This document shows positions 36,510-45,612 of a stretch of 64,000 bases of DNA, piece after piece (position 1 is the stretch's first letter; the number at the start of each line of letters is the position of its first letter). Made by a program: the position numbers and the translations under genes. This DNA is from Dyadobacter fermentans DSM 18053. Lineage in GTDB: Bacteria > Bacteroidota > Bacteroidia > Cytophagales > Spirosomataceae. Under the pieces are notes generated by a model, which was given only the letters and a program-made list of their open reading frames with translations, was not told the origin of the DNA and did not search any database. The stretch is from the NCBI RefSeq assembly GCF_000023125.1, contig NC_013037.1:5248501-5312500 (forward strand), written 5' to 3'.

Positions 36510-37616
36510 ATGAATCAGAAAAAGGAAGCTCTGTTGTTGCTAGAAGACGGAACAGCATACAAAGGACTCGCTTTGGGTAAAAGTGGAACCACCGGTGGCG
36601 AAATTTGCTTTAATACGGGCATGACCGGCTACCAGGAGATTTACACAGACCCTTCCTATTACGGTCAGATTATCGTGAATACCAACTCGCACATCGGTAA
36701 CTACGGCGTGCAGCTGGAAGACGAGGAGGAATCTGGCTCGGTTAAGATCCGCGGGATGGTTTGTAACACATTCTCACAGATCTACTCGCGTGACACCGCT
36801 GATTTCTCTCTGCAAGAGTATTTCGAACGTGCCAACATCGTTGGCATCAGCAATGTGGACACACGTCACCTCGTGCGCCACGTACGCGAGAAAGGTGTGA
36901 TGAACGCCATCATCTCTTCCGAGATCCTCGACGAAGTGGAACTCATGAAAGAGTTGAAGAAAATCCCTTCCATGGACGGATTGGAGCTTTCTTCGGAGGT
37001 GACGACCGAGGAGCCTTACTACATGGGCGACGAGGCCACTGCGAAATGGCGCGTTGCGGTAATGGATTATGGTATCAAGAAAAGCATTCTGCTTAACCTG
37101 ACTTCAAGAGGCTGCTACTGCAAGGTTTTCCCTGCGAAAACACCTTACGAAGAGGTGCTGGAATGGAAACCCGACGGCTTCTTCATCTCGAATGGCCCCG
37201 GCGACCCTTCGGCCATGGAGTATGCGGTTGAAAACGTAACGCAGATGGTGGAAACAGCGAAGCCGCTCTTCGGAATCTGCCTCGGTCACCAGTTGCTGGC
37301 ACTTTCAAGCGGCATTACTACTTATAAAATGCACCACGGCCACCGCGGTTTGAACCACCCGGTGAAAAACCTGATCACAGGACTTTGCGAAATCACTTCG
37401 CAGAACCATGGTTTCGCAGTGAAGCCGGATGAGATCGAAAGCCACCCGGACATCGAGGTGACGCACATTAACCTGAACGATAAGACGATCGAAGGTATCC
37501 GCAGAAAGGACTATCCTGCGTTCTCGGTGCAATACCACCCGGAAGCGTCGCCAGGTCCGCACGACTCACGTTACCTGTTCGACGAGTTTATCAAATTGCT
37601 AAGCGAAGCGAAGTAA
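36510..37616 (+). CDS. carA: Carbamoyl-phosphate synthase small subunit
   Basis: A 368-residue glutaminase subunit that passes ammonia to CarB for arginine and pyrimidine synthesis. The N-terminal CPSase domain opens ALLLLEDGTAYKGLALGKSG. The class I amidotransferase domain (about 185-365) has the nucleophile Cys in FGICLGHQLLAL and the catalytic His-Glu in QYHPEASPGP. carB is not in the window. Confidence 0.98.
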   Translation: MNQKKEALLLLEDGTAYKGLALGKSGTTGGEICFNTGMTGYQEIYTDPSYYGQIIVNTNSHIGNYGVQLEDEEESGSVKIRGMVCNTFSQIYSRDTADFSLQEYFERANIVGISNVDTRHLVRHVREKGVMNAIISSEILDEVELMKELKKIPSMDGLELSSEVTTEEPYYMGDEATAKWRVAVMDYGIKKSILLNLTSRGCYCKVFPAKTPYEEVLEWKPDGFFISNGPGDPSAMEYAVENVTQMVETAKPLFGICLGHQLLALSSGITTYKMHHGHRGLNHPVKNLITGLCEITSQNHGFAVKPDEIESHPDIEVTHINLNDKTIEGIRRKDYPAFSVQYHPEASPGPHDSRYLFDEFIKLLSEAK

Positions 37617-37625
37617 GAATACATT

Positions 37626-37661
37626 AAATCCCTCTGCCTGAGCGCGGAGGGATTTTCTTTT
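37626..37661 (+). terminator. Terminator after carA
   Basis: A nine-base perfect stem (37626-37634 with 37647-37655) and a T-rich run TTTTCTTTT. Confidence 0.85.
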
Positions 37662-37691
37662 GATACGGCTTAACGCATTCTTCATCCACCG

Positions 37692-37728
37692 AAAATCGTC
37701 CGGAGTCTATGGATGACGATTTTTTTTG
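37692..37728 (+). terminator. Second terminator-like hairpin before eno
   Basis: AAAATCGTC at 37692-37700 pairs with GACGATTTT at 37715-37723, followed by more T. It is only about 55 bases before eno. It is either a back-up terminator for carA or an attenuator in the eno leader. Confidence 0.7.
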
Positions 37729-37765
37729 CGTTATTTTGTATCGTTAACCATATTCCAATTTTTAA

Positions 37766-39055
<1,290 letters not shown>

Positions 39056-39067
39056 TTCAAACCATGT

Positions 39068-39100
39068 AAGAGCCGGAGCCCAGCGCTCCGGTTCTTGTTT
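39068..39100 (+). terminator. Terminator-like hairpin after eno
   Basis: An 11-bp stem with one G-T pair (39068-39078 with 39086-39096), followed by only a short GTTTAAG. Probably a partial terminator. Confidence 0.65.
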
Positions 39101-39114
39101 AAGGGTGTTTCAAT

Positions 39115-39447
39115 ATGAAAAACCACTCATTCTGGTCTTTGCACACATTAAAGAACTTCTATATTGCCACATTCGTCGTGTGGCTGATATGGATATTGTT
39201 CCTCGACAACAACAATTTCCGGATCGTGATGTCGAACCGGATGAAGATGAAGGACCTGGAAAAGGAGAAAGCAATTCTTCAGGACAAGATCAGGGACGTT
39301 AAAAAGGAGCGGAATGAGGTTTTCGGGAATCCTAAAATGCTCGAAAAATGGGCGCGCGAGAAATTTATGATGCGGCGGCCCAACGAGGAAGTATATGTGA
39401 TTGTGGACGAAAACAATCAGCCTGTCGAAAGCAAAAAGCGGGAGTAA
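39115..39447 (+). CDS. Septum formation initiator (FtsB/DivIC) family protein
   Basis: A 110-residue cell-division protein candidate. Residues about 17-33 form one membrane helix (FYIATFVVWLIWILFLD), followed by a short coiled coil (about 45-75, MKMKDLEKEKAILQDKI) and the region EKWAREKFMMRRPNEEVYVI typical of FtsB/DivIC. The place next to eno is conserved in many bacteria. It would form a complex with FtsL and FtsQ in the divisome. Confidence 0.9.
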   Translation: MKNHSFWSLHTLKNFYIATFVVWLIWILFLDNNNFRIVMSNRMKMKDLEKEKAILQDKIRDVKKERNEVFGNPKMLEKWAREKFMMRRPNEEVYVIVDENNQPVESKKRE

Positions 39448-39486
39448 ACGAATACTCTCAACAATATCATCTTAATTCAGCATACA

Positions 39487-41019
39487 TTGAGCAAGAAAGT
39501 CATCCTCATTATCATGGACGGCTGGGGGATCGCCAAAACCGGCGAGGAAAACCGTTCCGCCATTCTGGCTGCCAACACCCCATTCTACGATTCCATTCTT
39601 CAAAAATACCCGCATAGCAAACTCGAAGCGAGTGGTCTGGCTGTCGGCCTTCCTGACGGACAAATGGGTAACTCCGAAGTAGGCCATACCAACCTCGGCG
39701 CAGGCCGCGTGGTGTATCAGGATCTGGTAAAAATCAACCTCGCCGTTTCGGAAGGCACGCTGGGCCAGGAGCCCGCGCTGACGAATGCATTGGAATATGC
39801 CAAAACGGAAGGCAAGAAAGTGCATTTCATCGGACTTGTTTCGGATGGCGGCGTGCATTCGCATATCGACCATTTGAAGGGCCTTTGCAAAATCGCAGCC
39901 GATCGTGGTTTGAACGACGTATTCATTCACGCATTTACCGACGGCCGCGATACCGATCCCAAAAGTGGGTTAGGTTTCCTGACCGAACTGAACGAATCCA
40001 TGGCGCAAAGCACCGGCCGCATTGCCAGCATTACCGGCCGCTACTATGCAATGGACCGCGACAAGCGCTGGGAACGCGTGAAATTGGCTTATGACGCCAT
40101 GGTACACGGCGAAGGCAAGCATGTTCCGTCCGGCGATGTTCTGAATGCAGTAAAAGCATCTTACGAAGAAGGCGTAACGGACGAATTCATCACGCCGATC
40201 ATCGCTACCAATGCCGATGGCTCTCCGCTTGCATTGATCCAGGACGGCGATGTGGTATTGTGCTTCAACTTCCGCACCGACCGCGGCCGCGAGATTACCG
40301 AAGTGCTTACCCAGCAGGATTTCCACGAGCAGAACATGCACAAGCTCAATTTGAAATACATCACCATGACCAACTATGATGATACTTTCAAAGGCGTGGA
40401 TGTGATTTTCGACAAAGACAATCTGAACAATACATTGGGCGAGGTACTCGAAGCTGCCGGCAAAAAACAAATCCGCATTGCCGAAACGGAGAAATACCCG
40501 CACGTGACGTTCTTCTTCTCAGGCGGCCGCGAAAAGCCGTTCGAAGGAGAGAGCCGCCTGCTTTGCCCGTCGCCGAAAGTGGCTACTTACGACTTGCAGC
40601 CCGAAATGTCGGCATTCGATATTCGCGACTCGATCGTTCCTGAATTGGAGAAAGAAGAAGTGGATTTCGTTTGTCTCAATTTCGCTAACCCTGACATGGT
40701 AGGCCACACCGGCGTTTTCGAAGCGGCTGTGAAGGCGTGCGAAACGGTAGATCAGTGCGTGCAGGCGGTGGTTACCACCGGTTTGAACCACGGCTACTCA
40801 TCCATCATCATAGCCGACCACGGTAATTCGGATTACATGTCCAACGACGATGGATCGCCGAATACCGCGCATTCATTGAACCTCGTGCCATGCATTCTGG
40901 TGGATAGTGAATACCAAAAGCCGATCCATAATGGAAAGCTAGCCGACGTGGCGCCAACCATTTTGGCGTTAATGGGAATCGCGCAGCCGGCAGAAATGAC
41001 GGGAACCAGCATTCTCTAA
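39487..41019 (+). CDS. gpmI: 2,3-bisphosphoglycerate-independent phosphoglycerate mutase
   Basis: A 510-residue enzyme with two manganese ions that exchanges 3- and 2-phosphoglycerate. The first metal Asp is in ILIIMDGWGIAK and the phospho-Ser in QMGNSEVGHTNLGAGR. ADHGNSDYM is the C-terminal metal site. The start is read as TTG at 39487: no ATG exists between the in-frame stop at 39445-39447 and IIMDGWG, and starting at that Met would remove the first strand. Transcription is probably shared with the division gene 39 bases upstream. Confidence 0.96.
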   Translation: MSKKVILIIMDGWGIAKTGEENRSAILAANTPFYDSILQKYPHSKLEASGLAVGLPDGQMGNSEVGHTNLGAGRVVYQDLVKINLAVSEGTLGQEPALTNALEYAKTEGKKVHFIGLVSDGGVHSHIDHLKGLCKIAADRGLNDVFIHAFTDGRDTDPKSGLGFLTELNESMAQSTGRIASITGRYYAMDRDKRWERVKLAYDAMVHGEGKHVPSGDVLNAVKASYEEGVTDEFITPIIATNADGSPLALIQDGDVVLCFNFRTDRGREITEVLTQQDFHEQNMHKLNLKYITMTNYDDTFKGVDVIFDKDNLNNTLGEVLEAAGKKQIRIAETEKYPHVTFFFSGGREKPFEGESRLLCPSPKVATYDLQPEMSAFDIRDSIVPELEKEEVDFVCLNFANPDMVGHTGVFEAAVKACETVDQCVQAVVTTGLNHGYSSIIIADHGNSDYMSNDDGSPNTAHSLNLVPCILVDSEYQKPIHNGKLADVAPTILALMGIAQPAEMTGTSIL

Positions 41020-41049
41020 AACTTTCGGACATCCGTTGATGTTAACCAG

Positions 41050-41079
41050 CAGAGAGTCCTTCGGGCTCTCTGTTTTTTT
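41050..41079 (+). terminator. Terminator after gpmI
   Basis: A ten-base stem with one G-T pair (41050-41059 with 41063-41072), followed by seven T residues. Confidence 0.88.
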
Positions 41080-41097
41080 AGCCACATATTCAAATCC

Positions 41098-41667
41098 ATG
41101 CTTTACCGCTTCCTTACGATCGTTCTACTGCTCTGCTCGCTGGTTTCCTGCACGCCGGAAGAATCCCGCGACGATGCTCCCAAGGTCTATTATGATTTGA
41201 AAGGGTTTGTCGAAAACCAGATTACTTATTTGAACGACAAAAAGCCGGAAGTGCGGAAAACGGCAGTTTTGGGATCAAATCGTGAAGTGTCGAAAAGCCG
41301 GAACGTCGATTGGAAGAAAGAACTTGAACTTTTCGTGCAGGCGGACATTAACAAGCCGTCTTACCGCCAGGCCTATGAAACGGTTCATAATGGCCCGCTG
41401 CGATTTGAATACCGTCTCAAACCCGGCAACGACCTACCTGTAAGCTACCTGATTATCGAAACCGATTCGGTGTTGAAACAGCCATTGCGCGTGGAGGCGC
41501 TGCTCCGCGCGGAGAACAAGATTTACAATTCCGAAAAGAAGATCGTACTCGAATGCGCTAAGCGGGACAACCTTATCGGAATAAGCGCTTATGATGTAGC
41601 CGGTTACCAAAAGCTGATCTTCGTGGAGAAGAAGGTTTTCAGCATTCACGGCGAAATAGGATTTTAG
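41098..41667 (+). CDS. Lipoprotein of unknown function
   Basis: A 189-residue protein with a clear lipoprotein signal (LLLCSLVSC, Cys about residue 18). The mature part begins with an acidic stretch, then a region that looks mostly beta-strand (KIYNSEKKIVLECAKRD, YQKLIFVEKKVFSIHGEIGF). I do not recognise a domain. It stands alone between a terminator on the left and a gap of 327 bases on the right. Confidence 0.8.
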   Translation: MLYRFLTIVLLLCSLVSCTPEESRDDAPKVYYDLKGFVENQITYLNDKKPEVRKTAVLGSNREVSKSRNVDWKKELELFVQADINKPSYRQAYETVHNGPLRFEYRLKPGNDLPVSYLIIETDSVLKQPLRVEALLRAENKIYNSEKKIVLECAKRDNLIGISAYDVAGYQKLIFVEKKVFSIHGEIGF

Positions 41668-41795
41668 CAGGTCGATTGCATTATTTTCTCTGTACTCTTA
41701 CACCATATTTTGTGGTAACATTACCCAATTTTCCAGATGCATATTTGACTTAGCCATCGGTATGAAGGAATTTTCAAAATCATAACATATCCATC

Positions 41796-41834
41796 AAAAA
41801 GAGCCAAATTGATCGCAATGCGGCTCTTTTTTGC
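41796..41834 (+). terminator. Terminator upstream of the second coiled-coil gene
   Basis: AAAAAGAGCC at 41796-41805 pairs with GGCTCTTTTT at 41822-41831, with further T after it. Likely ends the lipoprotein transcript about 130 bases past its stop. Confidence 0.75.
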
Positions 41835-41845
41835 ATTTCAGAGGG

Positions 41846-41950
41846 ATGCGAAAATTCCGATCGCGCGGTGACTTTGGCTTGGTGGCAGAAAACGGCACAA
41901 AATTATTTGATGTGAAATCAGAACATGTAGACCCGGATTTGATTTTTTAA
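41846..41950 (+). CDS. Possible small protein of 34 residues
   Basis: An ATG preceded by GAGGG opens a frame reading MRKFRSRGDFGLVAENGTKL, then FDVKSEHVDPDLIF and stop. The composition is protein-like, with no low-complexity run, but the frame is short and no family is known to me. It starts 12 bases after the terminator run. It could well be chance. Confidence 0.25.
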   Translation: MRKFRSRGDFGLVAENGTKLFDVKSEHVDPDLIF

Positions 41951-41994
41951 CCTGTCGCATGAGAAACTAAATCACACAAGTAAACTTAATATCA

Positions 41995-42948
41995 ATGCAA
42001 CAAGAACAGAAAAATAAGCAAAGCATAGCGTGGGCAATGGTAGTTGTCCTGGGGCTAGCAACAGCCATGTTTGGCTACCTGTTTACAACTCAGAAACAAG
42101 AGTTGACACAGCAAGAATCGATGGTAGTCGAAAAAGCCAGAGAGTTGGCTGTAACCAAAACTAAATTGGACTCCATTTCAACAGTATTGGATGCCAAGAT
42201 TGCAGAAGTTGAAAAATTGGGAGGTGATGTTACAGAGCTGACCAAAATGAAAGAGAAACTCGAAGCTGACAAGGTAGCATTCAGCCGCAGCAGAAGAGTA
42301 GAAACCAACAAATATCTCGGCAAGATCAAGGAATACGAGAAATTCCTGACAGAAAAAGACGAGATGATCGCTCAGCTGAAAGCTGAAAACGAACAACTGG
42401 TAGCAAGCAACGACTCCCTGCACACACACGTGGGAACGCTTACCAGCGAACGTGAACGACTGGTACAACGCCAGGCGGAATTGACAGACTCAGTAACGAC
42501 TTTCACAGCGGAAAACAAAGAACTGAGCGCGAAAGTGAGCAAAGCAGCTGCTTTGAGAGCACAAAATCTGAAAGTGCTGACTGTTAACTCACGCGGTAAA
42601 ACCAAAGACAAAGACGAATACAAAGCCAGCCGTGTTGATAAGCTGAAACTGGTGTTCAACCTGCCGGAAAACGAGTTAACTGCTCAGGAGCCAAAAGACA
42701 TCTATGTTCGCGTACTGGATCCGGATGGAGCGGTTGTAGCTGACGACGCTACTGGCTCAGGAGAGTTCGAAGTCGATGGCGCGCCGTCTAAATTCACAAC
42801 CCGCGAGTCAATTGCTTATCAGAACAACAACCAGAAAGTAGAGATGTTGTATGATAATGCCAACAAGTTCCGCCCAGGAAAATACAACGTGGAGCTCTAT
42901 GCCGAAGGCTACAAAATTGGTGGCGGCAACTTCACCATCAAGAAATAA
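41995..42948 (+). CDS. Membrane-anchored coiled-coil protein, paralogue of 10375-11283
   Basis: A 317-residue protein with the same plan as the gene at 10375: an N-terminal membrane helix (about 11-29, IAWAMVVVLGLATAMFGYLF), a coiled coil (about 35-185) and a C-terminal beta domain (about 205-317, DIYVRVLDPDGAVVADDATG). Shared stretches include LGGDV, KIKEYEKFLT, ALRAQNLKV and NNNQKVEMLYDNA. Codon use is more biased than in the first copy, with many of the codons favoured in the ribosomal genes, which suggests higher expression. The function is unknown; a structural role in the envelope is a guess. Confidence 0.85.
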   Translation: MQQEQKNKQSIAWAMVVVLGLATAMFGYLFTTQKQELTQQESMVVEKARELAVTKTKLDSISTVLDAKIAEVEKLGGDVTELTKMKEKLEADKVAFSRSRRVETNKYLGKIKEYEKFLTEKDEMIAQLKAENEQLVASNDSLHTHVGTLTSERERLVQRQAELTDSVTTFTAENKELSAKVSKAAALRAQNLKVLTVNSRGKTKDKDEYKASRVDKLKLVFNLPENELTAQEPKDIYVRVLDPDGAVVADDATGSGEFEVDGAPSKFTTRESIAYQNNNQKVEMLYDNANKFRPGKYNVELYAEGYKIGGGNFTIKK

Positions 42949-42976
42949 GACATAACTTCACACCATGCATAGCTAT

Positions 42977-43010
42977 AAGGCCGCCGATCATCGATCGGCG
43001 GCCTTTTTTT
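42977..43010. terminator. Bidirectional terminator
   Basis: A 12-bp perfect stem (42977-42988 with 42994-43005) and a T-run on the plus strand. It lies between the convergent coiled-coil and PPK2 genes. Confidence 0.9.
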
Positions 43011-43013
43011 GCA

Positions 43014-43907
43014 TTATGGCTGGTTCGTTTGGGCATTGATGATGTCGATGAAATGCCGGAGCTCCTCGGTCCGCTGTGGGCCCGATTCGGGGTATTTCAT
43101 GTGCATCTTCTTCAATTCTTCGGCGACGATCTTGGCCACCGTCAGGCGGAGGTTCTTCTTGTCGTCGGCGGGAATCACGAACCATGGTGCTTTTTTGGAT
43201 GCGGTGGCATTAATGCAATCTTCGTATGCCTGCATGTATTCGGCCCATTGGTCGCGTACTTTTACGTCCTGCTCCTCGAACTTCCAGTTTTTGGAAGGGT
43301 CCTCAATGCGTTCGATCAGCCGTTCGGCCTGTTCTTCCTTCGATACATTCAAAAAGAACTTGATCACGCGAATGCCGTTCCGGTAGAGGTATTTTTCCAG
43401 GTTGCGGATGTCGGTGTAGCGGTGTTTCCAGAGCTTGTCAAGATCTTCGGTCAGCTCCGTCGGAAGGCGCTGCGATTGCGTGAGGATTTCCGGCTGCACT
43501 TTCACGACCAGCACTTCTTCATAATAACTGCGGTTGAAGATCGTGATCGTGCCGCGCTGAGGCAGTACCAGGTTCGTTCTCCACAAAAAATCATGTCCAA
43601 GCTCGGTATCGGTAGGCCTTTTGAACGAATGGATTTTTACCCCCACCGGGTTTACGCCTGAAAGCACGTGTTTGATCGTGCCGTCCTTACCGGCCGCGTC
43701 CATCGCCTGAAAGATCACCAGCAATCCGTACCGGTTGTGCGCGTACATCATGCTCTGCAACTCGTCCAGCTCCTTCGCCGATTCATCCTGCATGGCCTCG
43801 TATTCGGCCTTATCGGCATAAATATCTTTAAAGCGCGTTTTGGCTTTACTGATCTCAAACTTCTTGCTACCGTCGTAGCGATAATCATCCGAATTGAAGT
43901 CCGACAT
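43014..43907 (-). CDS. Polyphosphate kinase 2, class III type
   Basis: A 297-residue enzyme that uses polyphosphate to phosphorylate nucleotides. The Walker A region reads FQAMDAAGKDGTIKHVLSGV, and TNLVLPQRGTITIFNRSYYE carries the Walker B and lid region. The AMDAAGKD form and the HVLSGVNP continuation are those of class III PPK2, whose members can phosphorylate both AMP and ADP. The gene follows rdgB by 29 bases on the same strand, so the two are likely co-transcribed. Confidence 0.93.
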   Translation of the reverse strand: MSDFNSDDYRYDGSKKFEISKAKTRFKDIYADKAEYEAMQDESAKELDELQSMMYAHNRYGLLVIFQAMDAAGKDGTIKHVLSGVNPVGVKIHSFKRPTDTELGHDFLWRTNLVLPQRGTITIFNRSYYEEVLVVKVQPEILTQSQRLPTELTEDLDKLWKHRYTDIRNLEKYLYRNGIRVIKFFLNVSKEEQAERLIERIEDPSKNWKFEEQDVKVRDQWAEYMQAYEDCINATASKKAPWFVIPADDKKNLRLTVAKIVAEELKKMHMKYPESGPQRTEELRHFIDIINAQTNQP

Positions 43908-43936
43908 GTCCGTATGATGTTAGGTTGAATAATGTG

Positions 43937-44512
43937 TTAATGCGCCCTCAGAAAGGCTACCAGCTTTGCAAATGCCCTGCCGCGGTGGCTAAGATCGGAT
44001 TTCTCCTGCATGGTCATTTCAGCGAATGTGCGCGAGTGCCCTTTCGGAACGAACACCGGGTCGTACCCAAATCCATTGCTGCCGCGCTTTTCATTGATAA
44101 TTGTTCCCTCCACCGTGCCTTCAAACTGGTAATATTCCCCGTCGAGCGACAATGTAATCACGGTCAGGAAGTGAGCCGAACGGTCCGGCTTGTCTGCCAG
44201 GCTTTTCACCAGCAGGTCGATATTGTCGTTGGAATCGCGTTGTTCGCCGGCGTAGCGCGCCGATTTCACCCCAGGTTCGCCATTCAACGCCCCGACTACC
44301 AGGCCGGTGTCATCTGCAAAGCAATCGATCCCGAAATGTTCATGCACGTAATGCGCTTTCCCGCGCGAGTTCTCGGCAATGGTGTCGAATGGTTCGGGAA
44401 TGTCGGTGTCGCAGCCGATGTCGCTCAGCGTTACGAGTTCGAACTGATCGCCCAGTAGCGCCTGTATTTCTTCCAGTTTGTGCCGGTTGTTGGTGGCAAA
44501 GCAAAGTTTCAT
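43937..44512 (-). CDS. rdgB: Non-canonical purine NTP pyrophosphatase (RdgB/HAM1)
   Basis: A 191-residue enzyme that hydrolyses ITP, dITP and XTP and so keeps damaged bases out of DNA. The start MKLCFATNNRHKLEEIQALL and the centre FADDTGLVVGALNGEPGVKS are diagnostic, as is SNGFGYDPVFVPKGH. An upstream start at 44608 would add 32 residues with no match, so the ATG at 44510-44512 is used. Confidence 0.97.
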   Translation of the reverse strand: MKLCFATNNRHKLEEIQALLGDQFELVTLSDIGCDTDIPEPFDTIAENSRGKAHYVHEHFGIDCFADDTGLVVGALNGEPGVKSARYAGEQRDSNDNIDLLVKSLADKPDRSAHFLTVITLSLDGEYYQFEGTVEGTIINEKRGSNGFGYDPVFVPKGHSRTFAEMTMQEKSDLSHRGRAFAKLVAFLRAH

Positions 44513-44564
44513 GTGTGATATGGTTGTGATCGGAGTGCATTTTACGCAAAAAACGGGAGGGTTA

Positions 44565-44640
44565 AATGCCACGAAGGCACGAATGTTCACGAAGCGTATC
44601 GTGATCATCCGTGCCTTCGGTCCGCGGCTGCGGTGGCATT
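44565..44640. repeat. Palindromic module with nested hairpins (REP-like)
   Basis: AATGCCAC at 44565-44572 is mirrored by GTGGCATT at 44633-44640. Inside are a long imperfect hairpin (CGAAGGCACG at 44572-44581 with CGTGCCTTCG at 44610-44619, continued by ATG and TCACGA with TCGTGA and CAT) and a small one (CCGC-GGCT-GCGG at 44622-44633). The CCACGAAGGCACGAA wording is like repeats scattered in other genomes. Only one copy is in this window. Confidence 0.7.
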
Positions 44641-44656
44641 GTTATATCTGCTTATC

Positions 44657-45565
44657 CTATTTCGCCGGAGCGGGAGAAGGAAGTGCAGGGCCCGCTGGCT
44701 TGGTGCCTTTGGTAATGTCGAGCAATTCCATTTCAAACTGCAATACCGAGTTGCCTGGGATCGGGCCGTATTGATCTGGTCCGTATGCAAGGCCCGACGG
44801 AATCAGCAACAAGCCTTTTTCGCCTTTTTTCATCAATGTAAGGCCTTCATCCCATCCCTGGATCACCATTCCGGCTCCTACCTGCATATCAAGTGGTTTG
44901 CCTCCGCTCTTCGAGCTGTCGAACTCTTTGCCATCCAGGAACTTGCCGGTGTAATGTACTTTCACATTGTCGCCAGGAGTGGGGCTCGCGCCGGTACCTT
45001 CGGTTTGCGGCACGTACACCAGGCCGGAAGCCGTTTTTCTGGCTTTTGCGGTCAGGTTGTTTTTAGCAAGATATTCGTCGATGATCTTGGCATCGATGTC
45101 CTTCTGCTTTTTGCCGGCTTCTGCCTGCTGCTTCTGGAATTCTTCCGAAGTAAGTACGCTCACCACTTTCACGGTAAAGCTCAGTTCCGATCCTTTCTTG
45201 ATCATCGGAGGCATTGGCTGGCCGATTTTCGCGAACAATGTATCCGCATTCACCAGAAACTTAGCGCTATCGCCGGCTGCAAGCAGGGTTAGGCCTTCCT
45301 CGAAGCTGCCTTTGTAAGGCGGCGCCTGCAATACCATTTTAACCGGATTATTTTCTTTATATGTGTCGCGGAGCGTGGAGTCGGTACCATTCTTCAACAC
45401 CAGGTGGAATGTCATGATATTCCCCAGTTCGGCTTTCTTGGCATCGTCCTTATGTTCGAAAAGCGTGTATTTGAGGCCGCTGTCGGTAACCTGTTGGCGA
45501 TGTTGATTGCAAGCGGCTGCGAGAATAGTTATGCCCATCGCATAACCGATTGTTTTTAAATTCAT
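44657..45565 (-). CDS. FKBP-type peptidyl-prolyl isomerase lipoprotein with two FKBP-like domains
   Basis: A 302-residue lipoprotein (MGITILAAAC) that would speed prolyl isomerisation in protein folding in the envelope. The C-terminal domain (about 195-285) is a standard FKBP: VKVHYTGKFLDGKEFDSSKS, then VIQGWDEGLTLMKKGEKGLL and IPSGLAYG. The N-terminal part (about 25-145) looks like a degenerate second FKBP domain (YKGSFEEGLTLLAAGDSAKF). A Pro/Ala-rich tail ends the protein. I use the ATG at 45563-45565. It is 47 bases downstream of nrnA. Confidence 0.93.
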   Translation of the reverse strand: MNLKTIGYAMGITILAAACNQHRQQVTDSGLKYTLFEHKDDAKKAELGNIMTFHLVLKNGTDSTLRDTYKENNPVKMVLQAPPYKGSFEEGLTLLAAGDSAKFLVNADTLFAKIGQPMPPMIKKGSELSFTVKVVSVLTSEEFQKQQAEAGKKQKDIDAKIIDEYLAKNNLTAKARKTASGLVYVPQTEGTGASPTPGDNVKVHYTGKFLDGKEFDSSKSGGKPLDMQVGAGMVIQGWDEGLTLMKKGEKGLLLIPSGLAYGPDQYGPIPGNSVLQFEMELLDITKGTKPAGPALPSPAPAK

Positions 45566-45612
45566 TGGGATGTTTTTATTATAAGATATTTTACTGATGT
45601 TATAATTCAAGT

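Larger units (their letters stand above)
41668..41994. other. Intergenic region with a terminator and a possible small ORF
   Basis: A 327-base gap. It contains a terminator at 41796-41834, a possible 34-codon reading frame at 41846-41950, and the promoter of the next gene, which I could not identify. The left part is AT-rich and shows no structure. Confidence 0.6.
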
